Assembly: GCF_003610535.1 (NCBI RefSeq)
Contig: NZ_RAPN01000003.1
Coordinates: 124,001-188,000 of the forward strand
Length of the DNA stretch: 64,000 bases
Origin: Mangrovibacterium diazotrophicum
Lineage (GTDB): Bacteria; Bacteroidota; Bacteroidia; Bacteroidales; Prolixibacteraceae
Direction of reading: 5' to 3'
Below are positions 16,330 to 25,100 of this stretch, one piece after another (the stretch's first letter is position 1; the number at the start of each line of letters is the position of its first letter). The position numbers and the translations under genes were made by a program. Under the pieces are notes generated by a model. It did no database searches, had not been told where the DNA came from, and saw only the letters and a list, made by a program, of their open reading frames with translations.

Positions 16330-18138
16330 ATGAATCGAAAACGACTTCAGTACAAATCGGCAAGCTTGAATCGGTTACTCATGGAAGAGATGAATCCCGA
16401 CGGTTATTGGAAAGGGGAACTTTCTTCCAGTGCACTGGCTGTTGCCGTTTCCATTGCAGCCTTGCATTTTCATGACTCTCGCGAGCACAAACCCGAAATT
16501 CAGCGTGGCCTGAATTGGCTTCAACAGCATGTAAATACCGATGGTAGTTTTGGAGATACGGTGGATAGTCCGGGAAATGTGAGTACGAGCTTGTTGGTTT
16601 ATGCCGCGGTCAATCTATATGCGGCAACGGATGAAACGACTAATTTGCTCCGGAAAAAAGTCAGAGGGTGGCTGGTTAAAAAAGGAATCGATGTTGAATC
16701 GGATGAAGTATCCCGCTTTATTTTAAATCACTATCAAAAAGACTACACTTTTTCAGTACCCATTTTAACTTTGTGCGGGCTTTGTGGCGTACCCGGCCCG
16801 GAAGCTTTTCGGTCGGTTCCGCAATTGCCGTTCGAGCTGGCGTTACTTCCTCGCGGTTTTTACCGTTTTCTTAAACTGAGCGTGGTGAGTTATGCCATTC
16901 CGGCTTTGGTGGCCGTCGGAATTGTGGTTTATAAAAAGAAGCGCTCCAATTTCCTTTGGCGGTTAATTCGTCACTTCTCGATAAAACCGGCCTTGAAACG
17001 TTTGCAGGCGATGATGCCTGAAAGTGGCGGTTTTCTTGAAGCGATTCCACTGACAGCTTTTGTGTCGCTTAGTTTGGTTGAGGCTGGCTACCGAAATCTA
17101 TCGGTGGTGGATGAGGGGATTGCTTTTCTGAAACGAACACAACGCGCAGACGGTGGGTGGCCAATAGATGTGGATTTGTCGACTTGGGTAACGACATTGG
17201 CCGTAAAATCGATGCGGAGCAATCTTCATGCTAAATTGGGCGAAGAGCAAAAGGATAAATTGATTTCACATTTGCTGAAATGCCAGAACAAGGTGATTCA
17301 TCCGTTTAATGGAAGCAGACCGGGCGGCTGGGGATGGACCAGTTATCCGGGATCGGTTCCGGATGGCGATGATACGCCTGGAGTGATTTTGGCGCTTCTG
17401 AAGCTGGGTGATAAACCAGAGGTTTTGAAAGCGATTATGAAAGGATGCTTGTGGCTGAAGGATCTGCAAAATAGCGATGGTGGTTTTCCCACGTTCTCGC
17501 GGGGATGGGGGAAGTTGCCATTTGATCAAAGTACCAGCGATTTGACCGGTCATTGTGTTCTCGCTTTAACAACAGCATTGTCTGCTTGTGCCGGGGGGTT
17601 TACTGCTGCCGAGTCGACTGCAATTCGCCGGATGATTCGGGATGCCATTAGTTTCCTCGAAAGCAAGCAGCGTGACGATGGAAGTTGGATTCCGCTGTGG
17701 TTTGGCAATCAGCAGATGTCCGATCATTCGAACCCGGTTTACGGAACAGCACGTGTTGTTACGTATCTGCAGGATACGATTTCGCTGGAAATGCTCGAGG
17801 CAGGTGAGCTGGAAATTATCCGGAAGATGGTTGGCAAAGGGCAAACCTTCCTTCAGCAAAACCAAAATGAAGACGGAAGCTGGGGCGCCGCTTTGGGCGT
17901 CTCGGGCAGCATTGAAGAAACTGCTTTAGCTATTTCAGCTTTAGCCGAAAATCACTCCCATCGCGAAATTTGTGATCATGGGCTTACTTGGCTTTTCAAT
18001 AAAGAAAAGGAAGGTATGAAGGCCGCGCCTATCGGCCTTTATTTTGCTTCGTTGTGGTATTTTGAAAAATTGTATCCCCTGACTTTCTATCTGGAAGCGG
18101 TCAATAAATTACTCGAGCTGGAGCCGTTTGATGATTGA
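16330..18138 (+). CDS. Squalene-hopene-cyclase-like class II terpene cyclase
   Basis: This 602-residue protein is slightly shorter than a typical squalene-hopene cyclase (about 630). It has the protonating DxDDT motif as D345-G-D347-D348-T, in the context PGGWGW...VPDGDDTPG, and several QW-type repeats: QRADGGW, QNSDGGF, QRDDGSW and QNEDGSWG. A hydrophobic segment near residues 180-200 could be the membrane-dipping part. Class II cyclases protonate an alkene or epoxide and close polycyclic rings. The substrate here is probably a prenyl product made by the upstream synthase, but its size is unknown. The last gene of the operon, it overlaps the convergent PLP gene by 52 bases. Confidence 0.88.
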   Translation: MNRKRLQYKSASLNRLLMEEMNPDGYWKGELSSSALAVAVSIAALHFHDSREHKPEIQRGLNWLQQHVNTDGSFGDTVDSPGNVSTSLLVYAAVNLYAATDETTNLLRKKVRGWLVKKGIDVESDEVSRFILNHYQKDYTFSVPILTLCGLCGVPGPEAFRSVPQLPFELALLPRGFYRFLKLSVVSYAIPALVAVGIVVYKKKRSNFLWRLIRHFSIKPALKRLQAMMPESGGFLEAIPLTAFVSLSLVEAGYRNLSVVDEGIAFLKRTQRADGGWPIDVDLSTWVTTLAVKSMRSNLHAKLGEEQKDKLISHLLKCQNKVIHPFNGSRPGGWGWTSYPGSVPDGDDTPGVILALLKLGDKPEVLKAIMKGCLWLKDLQNSDGGFPTFSRGWGKLPFDQSTSDLTGHCVLALTTALSACAGGFTAAESTAIRRMIRDAISFLESKQRDDGSWIPLWFGNQQMSDHSNPVYGTARVVTYLQDTISLEMLEAGELEIIRKMVGKGQTFLQQNQNEDGSWGAALGVSGSIEETALAISALAENHSHREICDHGLTWLFNKEKEGMKAAPIGLYFASLWYFEKLYPLTFYLEAVNKLLELEPFDD

Positions 18139-19244
18139 TCGTCGAAATCACAATTCATCATTTTAATTCGTTCACCTTCGGTTGTCAGATAGCTGCCCAT
18201 CAGGTTGGCAGTTAGACAACTGTGAGCCGGAATAATTTCAATTAAATCGCCAACGTTAAAGTTGTTGAAAGCCTGGATTGTTGTTCGAATTACGCCGTGT
18301 TCCTGACTAAGTTTGTACAGGTAGTTGCGCTCATCCAAAAGAATCTTTTCGCCGTCGCGGTTAATCACAACCTGACCGTAAAGTCGCTTACCATCAATAT
18401 TAATAATCGCATCTTTCGAAATATGAGCGGCACCACCGTAAATCACAACCTCGCTTCGGCTACCGTGTTTGCCTATCACAGGACAAACCAACCGAAGTGC
18501 GATATCTTCAAAGTTGCAAGATCCCAATTGGTATTGCATCAGGTCGAAGAAGATAAAGTTGCCGGGTCTGATTTCGTCGATACCTGAAAAGTTCTCGCAA
18601 AGACTGGCAGATGGTGTGTCGCCCAACGACAAGATCAAATCGGGGAATTCCCGCTTGTAATAATTTTTTAAGGCTTTCATTTTCAACACAGCATCGAAAT
18701 GCCGGTTGTAAATATCGTGCTTGCTCTGGGCCAGGTAGGTGTGCCCGGTATGTGACAGAAAACCTTTGAATGAGAATTTTTTGTTCGCGCGAATGACGTC
18801 CAGCATCGTGTTGATGCCAAAGTATTTACTTGAAGCGATTCCAGTGCGATTGTGCCCCGTGTCAATCTCGATGAAAATCCCAACCGAACTTTTGATTTTC
18901 TTGGTCAGCATCTCCACCGACTCCAGGTTTTCGATGAGCAAGTTCAGCTTGATTTGCTTTGCCAAGGCATTGATCTCGTCTACTTCGAGGATGTTCGCCG
19001 GAAAAGCAATCGTGATATCATCCCATCCATTCTTCGCAAAATACTGCGCCATGCGAACGGAGGATACGGTGATGGCTGTAACTCCAAACTCCCGAAACCA
19101 TTCGCCGATGACAGCCGATTGGTGGGTCTTAAAATGGGGGCGAAAAATTAAATCTTTTGACTTCGCTTTTTCTGCCATCGCTGCAATATTCCGCAAGCAA
19201 ATTTCTTTGTCCAGTAACAATGTGGGGCGAACAATACTCATCAT
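18087..19244 (-). CDS. D-threonine aldolase / D-serine dehydratase-like PLP enzyme
   Basis: This 385-residue protein has the fold-III (alanine racemase N-terminal-like) start. The PLP lysine is in RPHFKTHQS (K39), and near the C-terminus an H-x-C metal pair sits in PAHSCLTANL. Both features are typical of the DSD1 family, zinc- or manganese-dependent D-amino-acid lyases. The protein is cytosolic. It may remove D-serine or D-threonine or a related beta-hydroxy D-amino acid; which one cannot be told. The 3' end overlaps the terpene cyclase gene by 52 bases in the opposite direction. MM at the start leaves the exact ATG (19244 or 19241) open. Confidence 0.85.
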   Translation of the reverse strand: MMSIVRPTLLLDKEICLRNIAAMAEKAKSKDLIFRPHFKTHQSAVIGEWFREFGVTAITVSSVRMAQYFAKNGWDDITIAFPANILEVDEINALAKQIKLNLLIENLESVEMLTKKIKSSVGIFIEIDTGHNRTGIASSKYFGINTMLDVIRANKKFSFKGFLSHTGHTYLAQSKHDIYNRHFDAVLKMKALKNYYKREFPDLILSLGDTPSASLCENFSGIDEIRPGNFIFFDLMQYQLGSCNFEDIALRLVCPVIGKHGSRSEVVIYGGAAHISKDAIINIDGKRLYGQVVINRDGEKILLDERNYLYKLSQEHGVIRTTIQAFNNFNVGDLIEIIPAHSCLTANLMGSYLTTEGERIKMMNCDFDDQSSNGSSSSNLLTASR

Positions 19245-19327
19245 ATCAGTTTTTAACAGTTATCTGTTTTACACGCTTATTCTAATTATCTCTTTCGAAA
19301 AACGCGAACAGCACAAGGCCATACCCG

Positions 19328-19411
19328 TTTGTTCTTTTAAGTGGTCTCAGAACAAATAAATATAATTCAGATTAGTGCGAAGAAAGAACATATAACGCAC
19401 GTACGTTCTTT
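19328..19411. repeat. Two 29-base inverted repeats sharing GTTCT/AGAAC arms
   Basis: IR1: TTTGTTCT (19328-19335) with AGAACAAA (19349-19356). IR2: AAAGAAC (19383-19389) with GTTCTTT (19405-19411). Both span 29 bases, and they start 55 bases apart, in the region ahead of the PLP enzyme gene. Their use as operators is only a guess. Confidence 0.4.
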
Positions 19412-19503
19412 TCCACAAGCATGAAGTCAATTTTTCCTCGAACAGCGAGTTTAAAGTTAGTTAAATCACTATCTGAGACAAATTTTTTGTGGCAATTTGT
19501 AGC

Positions 19504-19531
19504 AAAAAAAAGAGCCCGATTTGGGCTCTTT
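19504..19531 (-). terminator. Rho-independent terminator of purA
   Basis: AAAGAGCCC (19509-19517) pairs with GGGCTCTTT (19523-19531) around a 5-base loop. The A-run at 19504-19511 gives a U-tract on the minus strand. It lies 25 bases after the purA stop. Confidence 0.85.
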
Positions 19532-19556
19532 GATGTATTTATAGTAAAAATGACAA

Positions 19557-20834
19557 TTATTCCTTTTCCAGCATGATTGTTTGAGCCCGATTTGGACCTA
19601 CTGAAGCAATGGTTATCGGTAATCCGGTTTCCTCTTCAATGAAGCTGATGTAGTCGTTAAATTCTTCCGGAAATTCGTTTTCGTGTGTCAATTTCGTCAG
19701 GTCACTTTTCCATCCCGCCAGTTCCACGTAAACAGGTTTTACATTTTCATTCAGTTCATAGGGGAACTTGTCGGTTACTACGCCGTCAACTTCGTAGCCG
19801 GTACAAACTTTAATGGTGTCGAAGTTATCCAAAACGTCGGCTTTCATCATGAATAATTCGGTTACACCGTTAATCATGATTGAGTATTTCAATGCTACCA
19901 GGTCTAACCAGCCACAACGTCTTGGGCGACCAGTTGTCGATCCGTACTCGTTTCCGGCGTCGCGCAGCTTTTGGCCTGTTTCGTCGAAAAGCTCAGTAGG
20001 GAATGGTCCCATTCCAACGCGGGTACAATACGCTTTGAAAATTCCGTATACGCGGCCAATTGTTTGAGGAGCGATACCTAAACCGGTACAAGCACCTGCA
20101 CAAATGGTGTTCGATGAAGTTACGAAAGGATAAGAACCGAAGTCGATGTCGAGCAGGGTTCCCTGTGCGCCTTCAGCCAGTACCGATTTATTGTCAGTAA
20201 TCAAATCGTTGATCATGTGTTCGCTGTCGATCAGGGTGAACGATTTCAGCACTTCTACGCCTTCCATCCATTCTTTTTCCCATTGAGCCAACAGTTCTGC
20301 GTAATCAAACTGGTAGAATTTTTCCAGCAGTTCTTTGTGAGCTACAACGCGGCTAGCGTATTTCTCTTCAAAGTTTTCAACCAAATCGCCAACGCGCAAA
20401 CCGTCGCGACCGATTTTATCTTTGTATGTCGGCCCGATTCCTTTCAAAGTTGAACCAATTTTGGTGTCTCCTTTGGCAGCTTCCGAAGCGGCATCCAACA
20501 ATTTATGAGTTGGAAGAATCAGGTGCGCTTTTTTCGAAATGTACAGGTTTTTGTGAAGGTCGATTCCCAATTTTTGGATGCCTTCAATTTCTTTTTTAAA
20601 CACGATTGGGTCGAGTACGACACCGTTCCCAATGATGTTGGCTTTATTTTCATGGAAAATTCCGGAAGGAATGGTATGAAGAACGTGTTTAAGGTCGTTA
20701 ATTTCCAAGGTATGACCGGCGTTTGGACCGCCCTGAAAGCGAGAAATCGCATCGTATTTTGGGGTTAAAACGTCGACGATTTTTCCCTTTCCTTCGTCTC
20801 CCCATTGGAGACCTAAAATGACATCTACTTTCAT
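19557..20834 (-). CDS. purA: Adenylosuccinate synthase
   Basis: This 425-residue cytosolic enzyme makes adenylosuccinate from IMP, aspartate and GTP, the first committed step to AMP. The start MKVDVILGLQWGDEGKGK carries the GTP-binding loop (GDEGKGK), and GGPNAGHT with the following helix is also present. The signature segment STTGRPRRCGWLD lies near the C-terminal third. An upstream in-frame extension exists but does not resemble the family, so the ATG at 20834 is used. Monocistronic, with its own terminator at 19504-19531. Confidence 0.97.
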   Translation of the reverse strand: MKVDVILGLQWGDEGKGKIVDVLTPKYDAISRFQGGPNAGHTLEINDLKHVLHTIPSGIFHENKANIIGNGVVLDPIVFKKEIEGIQKLGIDLHKNLYISKKAHLILPTHKLLDAASEAAKGDTKIGSTLKGIGPTYKDKIGRDGLRVGDLVENFEEKYASRVVAHKELLEKFYQFDYAELLAQWEKEWMEGVEVLKSFTLIDSEHMINDLITDNKSVLAEGAQGTLLDIDFGSYPFVTSSNTICAGACTGLGIAPQTIGRVYGIFKAYCTRVGMGPFPTELFDETGQKLRDAGNEYGSTTGRPRRCGWLDLVALKYSIMINGVTELFMMKADVLDNFDTIKVCTGYEVDGVVTDKFPYELNENVKPVYVELAGWKSDLTKLTHENEFPEEFNDYISFIEEETGLPITIASVGPNRAQTIMLEKE

Positions 20835-20971
20835 TATCAGATTTTTACAAATTCCCAGACATATTAAACCGCGGAAGATAGCCAAAGACGTAAACAGCTA
20901 ATTTCCACGGTGCCAGCTTGGTTAATATTTGGCAGCTAAAAGTACAAATTATTTTGGCAAACGACATAAAA

Positions 20972-20999
20972 AAATCCTCTATTCTATAGTAGAGGATTT
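20972..20999 (-). terminator. Terminator of the Fur-family gene
   Basis: AAATCCTCTA (20972-20981) with TAGAGGATTT (20990-20999), an 8-base loop, and an A-run at 20968-20974 that becomes a U-tract on the minus strand. It lies just after the stop at 21014. Confidence 0.8.
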
Positions 21000-21013
21000 A
21001 ATTTATAATGAGT

Positions 21014-21463
21014 TTATTCCGCTTGCTTATTGATTTGTTCACCATAGATATAGAGGGTGTGGTGCGAGAGTTTGAAATTGTGTTTCAAACAAGCTTCTTC
21101 GATGATTTCGCGAATACGAGGATCATAAAATTCGTGAACCTTTCCGGTGCCTGTATCTATCAGGTGATCGTGTTGAAGTGTCGCAAAAGCTTTCTCAAAT
21201 TGGGCGATGTTTTTGCCGAACTGGTGTTTGACAACCAACTTGCATTCGAGCAAAAGATCGATGGTGTTATAAAGTGTAGCCCGACTAACCCTGTAGTTCT
21301 TGTTTTTCATCGAAATGTACAGGGATTCAATATCGAAATGACCTTCACGGGAGTAAATTTCCTCTAGAATAGCAAAACGCTCTGGTGTCTTCCGGTGGCC
21401 ATTTTTTTCCAGATATTCAGTAAACATGTTTTTGACAGTCTCTCTCGTCCGGGGGCTATTCAT
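21014..21463 (-). CDS. Fur-family transcriptional regulator lacking the structural Zn CxxC
   Basis: This 149-residue DNA-binding repressor has the Fur winged helix ([20 protein letters not shown], then [15 protein letters not shown] as recognition helix) followed by the dimerisation domain. The H-x-H metal pair (H98, H100) is kept, but where Fur usually has the first CxxC pair, residues 103-106 read DTGT, so the structural zinc site is lost. The C-terminus also lacks the second CxxC. It could sense iron, manganese or peroxide; which cannot be read. A 21-base inverted repeat overlapping its promoter suggests self-regulation. Confidence 0.88.
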   Translation of the reverse strand: MNSPRTRETVKNMFTEYLEKNGHRKTPERFAILEEIYSREGHFDIESLYISMKNKNYRVSRATLYNTIDLLLECKLVVKHQFGKNIAQFEKAFATLQHDHLIDTGTGKVHEFYDPRIREIIEEACLKHNFKLSHHTLYIYGEQINKQAE

Positions 21464-21488
21464 ATTAAAACCAATTAAAAATAATGCC

Positions 21489-21525
21489 CAAAAATAGGAA
21501 TTTTTTTAGAATAGTTTAGACTAAA
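21489..21525 (-). promoter_or_regulatory. Promoter and putative Fur-type operator of the fur gene
   Basis: Read on the minus strand, a -7 element TATTTTTG lies at 21489-21496, 26 bases before the start codon. Just upstream, 21505-21525 forms the inverted repeat TTTAGnnTAnnnTAnnCTAAA, with arms matching at 14 of 21 positions in dyad symmetry. It covers the place where a -33 box would be. Fur-family proteins commonly bind such 7-1-7-like AT-rich dyads. Use by this protein is inference. Confidence 0.5.
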
Positions 21526-21531
21526 TAAAAA

Positions 21532-23778
21532 TTAATCTTCTACTTTTTCCATTCGTTCCACGTTGTCTACGCCTTTGATTTTCATGAGGCGAGAGATCAG
21601 ATTGTTCAGATCATCAACGTTATGGATGTACAAATACAGGTCTCCTTCGAAGATTCCGTCATGCGTGTCGAACATTACGGTTCGCATGTTTATGTTATTT
21701 AGCTTGGAAATGATATTGGTGATTTCGCTAACGATTCCAACGCGGTCGAAACCATTCAATTTTATACGGGTGAGGTAAGATCGTTTTTTGAATTTTGTCC
21801 ATTCGGCGGTGATGATCCGATCGCCTTGTTGCGACATCAGTTTGTTGGCAACCGGACAATTTCGCTTGTGAATAACCACATGGTTGTTCGAAGTGAGGTA
21901 ACCAAGCACATTGTCGCCAGGAATTGGCTGGCAGCATTTTGCCAGTGTGTAGTTGGTCTCTTCCGGATCTTCTTTTAGAATGAATGTACTTTTCTTGTCT
22001 ATTATTTTATCGGGAAGCTCAAAGTCGAGTTCCTCTTCCTCTTCTTTTTTGCCAAACGAAAGCTTCCAATACTTGGCCAGCTTGTTTTGGCGGCGGCTTT
22101 TCAGGATATTTTCGATGTCGTTAAAATCGATAAAACCCATTCCGACCTGCGCGTAAAGCTGGTCTTTGTTGGAGAGGTTATAGTAAGCGGTTAACTTCTT
22201 CAGAGTGTCGGAAGTTGGCTTGATATTAAATGATTTGAGTTTTTCCTCAATGATTTCACGACCGTCCTCGAAGTGTCTCTTTTTGTCGAGCTTAAAGGCC
22301 TGCTTTACTTTCGCTTTTGCTTTCGCCGTTGTGATGAATTTTAGCCATTCAATATCTGGCTTTTGCGACTTCGAAGTCAGAATTTCAATCTGGTCACCAC
22401 TTTCCAGGACATGGCTAACCGGCATCAGTTTGTGGTTGATTTTTGCGCCGATGCAATGATTCCCGAGGTCGGTGTGAATTTCGTAGGCGAAGTCGATCAC
22501 CGTTGCTCCTTTCGGTAAATTGACCATCTTGCCTTTCGGTGTGAAGATGACAATCTCTCGCGAGTAGAGATTCATCTTAAAATCGTCGAGAAACTCCAAT
22601 GCATCCGATTCCGGGTTTTGCAGCATTTCCCGGATTTTCTCCAGCCAGCGGTCCAGTTCAGTTTCGGGCGACAATTCGCCTTTGTATTTGTAATGTGCCG
22701 CGAAGCCACGTTCGGCAATGGCGTCCATGCGTTCCGTTCGAATCTGAACTTCCACCCATTTTCCTTGCGGGCCCATCACGGTGACGTGCAAGGCCTCGTA
22801 GCCGTTTGCTTTCGGAATGGTAATCCAGTCGCGAATCCGGTCGGGTTTGGGTTTATAAATATCCGTGATTAGCGATAAAATATCGAAACATTGACGTTTT
22901 TCCGAGACACTATCTTTCGGTTTGAAAACGATTCGAATGGCCAGCAAGTCGTAAATCTCGTCAAACGAAACCCCTTTGGTCTGCATCTTATTCCAAATGG
23001 AATAAATCGATTTCAACCTTCCTGAGATATTGAACTGAATTCCTTCGCTGCCGAGTTCTTCCTCGATGGGTTTTATGAACTCGGTAACCAGGTAATCTCG
23101 TCGTTCTTTTTGATTGTGCAAACGGAATTTGATCAGGTTGTAGGTTTCCGGCTGCTTGTATTTTAGGCTGAGGTCTTCCAGTTCGGTTTTAATGGCATAA
23201 AGACCCAGACGGTGAGCCAGCGGTGCAAAAATATAGAGGGTTTCGGCAGCAATTTTCAACTGTTTGTGCGGAGCCATGCTCTCGAGCGTGCGCATGTTGT
23301 GCAGTCGGTCGGCCAGCTTGATCAAAATCACACGCACATCATTCGAAAGGGTCATCAGCATTTTTCGAAAGTTTGTCGCCTGTTTCGAATCGTGCTGAGC
23401 TGTGAACTCGTCCGATAGTTTGGTTAGGCCGTCGACGATCTCGGCTACTTTCTTACCGAACAGGTTTTCCATGTCGGTCAGCGTGTAGTCTGTATCTTCA
23501 ACCACATCGTGCAAAATAGCGGCGATGATTGAAGTTGCACCCAAGCCGATTTCACTCGAAACAATTTTGGCAACTGCAATTGGGTGAATAATATATGGTT
23601 CACCTGATTTCCGCTTTACGCCAGCGTGGGCATTGTTGGCAAATTCAAAAGCTTTGCGGATACGTTCCTTTCCCTCGTCCGATATGCGTTGATCGAACGA
23701 ACGGTACAGGTCGTCGTAATAATCGGCGATGAGACGCTGATCCGCCTTTGTTTGTAATTTGCTAATCCCTTCCTCCAT
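21532..23778 (-). CDS. Bifunctional (p)ppGpp synthetase/hydrolase, RelA/SpoT family
   Basis: This 748-residue cytosolic protein is counted from the ATG at 23778 (MEEGISKLQT). The hydrolase HD domain is intact, with H90-D91 and E94-D95 in the motif HDVVEDTDY; the synthetase domain (about 260-370) has GRLKSIYSIWNKM and EVQIRT; a TGS domain (about 415-475) and a C-terminal ACT domain (about 675-748) follow. It makes and degrades the stringent-response alarmone. As the only RelA/SpoT homologue seen here, it is likely the main Rel enzyme, but other copies outside the window cannot be excluded. The fur operator lies directly after its stop. Confidence 0.96.
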   Translation of the reverse strand: MEEGISKLQTKADQRLIADYYDDLYRSFDQRISDEGKERIRKAFEFANNAHAGVKRKSGEPYIIHPIAVAKIVSSEIGLGATSIIAAILHDVVEDTDYTLTDMENLFGKKVAEIVDGLTKLSDEFTAQHDSKQATNFRKMLMTLSNDVRVILIKLADRLHNMRTLESMAPHKQLKIAAETLYIFAPLAHRLGLYAIKTELEDLSLKYKQPETYNLIKFRLHNQKERRDYLVTEFIKPIEEELGSEGIQFNISGRLKSIYSIWNKMQTKGVSFDEIYDLLAIRIVFKPKDSVSEKRQCFDILSLITDIYKPKPDRIRDWITIPKANGYEALHVTVMGPQGKWVEVQIRTERMDAIAERGFAAHYKYKGELSPETELDRWLEKIREMLQNPESDALEFLDDFKMNLYSREIVIFTPKGKMVNLPKGATVIDFAYEIHTDLGNHCIGAKINHKLMPVSHVLESGDQIEILTSKSQKPDIEWLKFITTAKAKAKVKQAFKLDKKRHFEDGREIIEEKLKSFNIKPTSDTLKKLTAYYNLSNKDQLYAQVGMGFIDFNDIENILKSRRQNKLAKYWKLSFGKKEEEEELDFELPDKIIDKKSTFILKEDPEETNYTLAKCCQPIPGDNVLGYLTSNNHVVIHKRNCPVANKLMSQQGDRIITAEWTKFKKRSYLTRIKLNGFDRVGIVSEITNIISKLNNINMRTVMFDTHDGIFEGDLYLYIHNVDDLNNLISRLMKIKGVDNVERMEKVED

Positions 23779-23951
23779 AGATGCTCTTACGAAAATAAAT
23801 TGTAATCGGTAAATATATATTATTCGCCCAAACAAAGCTTTTTGTTCGCGGTTTTTAGGCGGGAAAATTCACCAATCTTTAATAAAGAATAAAAGAATTT
23901 AGAGGTGCGAATTGTTCAAAAATGAAGCCTTGAAAATTTAGAGCGAACGAC

Positions 23952-25100
23952 CTAAGTTTTGATTTCACTCTCAATTTGCATGAAAGCTTCTACCATTTTC
24001 TCCCACGAGAATTTCTTTTTCTCTTCCAGTATGTTTTTTTCGAAGGTCGATTTGCGGTTGTTCGCGTAAAAATCGACAAGGGCATCGGCAATGCTTTCTT
24101 TGTTGGGCTCGGTAACGTAGCCGATTACTTTGTCGGGAATAATCTCGGCAAGTCCGCCAACATTGGTAACCAGCATGGGCTTCTCGAAGTGATACCCGAT
24201 TTGAGTGACTCCGCTTTGGGTTGCACTTTTGTAGGGTTGCACTACCATGTCGCAAGCGCCAAAATAGCGGGTTACATGTTTCTCCGGAATGAACTCGGTT
24301 TTGAGAACCACCCGGTCGTTCAGCTGTAGCTTGTTAATGAGTTCCAGGTAGGGCTCGGGCTTGGTGTAAAACTCGCCGGCCACAATCAGTTTCACAGTGA
24401 AATCTTTCAGACGATCATCCGCAAAAGCTTCCAAAAGCAGGTCCAGTCCTTTGTAGTCGCGAATAAAGCCGAAGAATAACAAGTAATTGGTCGAGCGCTC
24501 AAGCCCCAAGAGGCTTTTTGCTTCGTGGATGTCCGTCTTCTGGCCATAGTTGTCGTACAATGGATGCGGGCAGAGTGCGCGGGGCAACGATGTCCGAAAT
24601 TGGTCAATGTCGTCTAAAACCGATTGGGACATGGCAACCATCCCGTCAATGCTGTTCATGAAATAGCTTGTCAGTTGTTGGTCGCCGGGACGCTTTTCGT
24701 GCGGAATAATATTATCCGCCAGGCAAATAACTTTGGTGTGTTTGTTTGAGCGCACGATCCGACAGATGGTTCCCAAGGCCGGAGCCATAAACGGCAGCCA
24801 GTAGCGGATCATTAAAATGTCCGGTTTTTCTTTTTTAATTCGTTTTCCAACCGTTACCCAATTGAGAGGGTTTACCGAATTAACTGTGCGTTTTATCTTT
24901 AAGTTGTCCGGAGCCGGTCCGTCAACATATTGTGTTTTGCCCGGAAACAGCAGGTTGGGGTATTGTATCGTGAAAGTTTCGATATCAACTTGATGCCCTT
25001 GAGTCAGAAACTCCTTTGCCAATCGTTCGTTGTAACTTGCCAGTCCGCCGCGGTAAGGGTAGGCCGGGCCGATAATTTTAATGGTTTTAGAAGAGGTCAT
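23952..25100 (-). CDS. Glycosyltransferase family 4
   Basis: This 382-residue GT-B enzyme has the N-terminal Rossmann start IIGPAYPYRGGLASYNERLA, a middle NYLLFFGFIRDYKGLDLLL donor-domain start and the E-x7-E-like region GVTQIGYHFEKPMLVTNVGGLAE used to hold the sugar nucleotide. It transfers a sugar from an NDP-sugar, probably to a cell-surface glycan or lipid; donor and acceptor are unknown. Its start overlaps the NUDIX gene stop by 4 bases, so translation is coupled. The start at 25100 is strongly supported by this overlap. Confidence 0.88.
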   Translation of the reverse strand: MTSSKTIKIIGPAYPYRGGLASYNERLAKEFLTQGHQVDIETFTIQYPNLLFPGKTQYVDGPAPDNLKIKRTVNSVNPLNWVTVGKRIKKEKPDILMIRYWLPFMAPALGTICRIVRSNKHTKVICLADNIIPHEKRPGDQQLTSYFMNSIDGMVAMSQSVLDDIDQFRTSLPRALCPHPLYDNYGQKTDIHEAKSLLGLERSTNYLLFFGFIRDYKGLDLLLEAFADDRLKDFTVKLIVAGEFYTKPEPYLELINKLQLNDRVVLKTEFIPEKHVTRYFGACDMVVQPYKSATQSGVTQIGYHFEKPMLVTNVGGLAEIIPDKVIGYVTEPNKESIADALVDFYANNRKSTFEKNILEEKKKFSWEKMVEAFMQIESEIKT

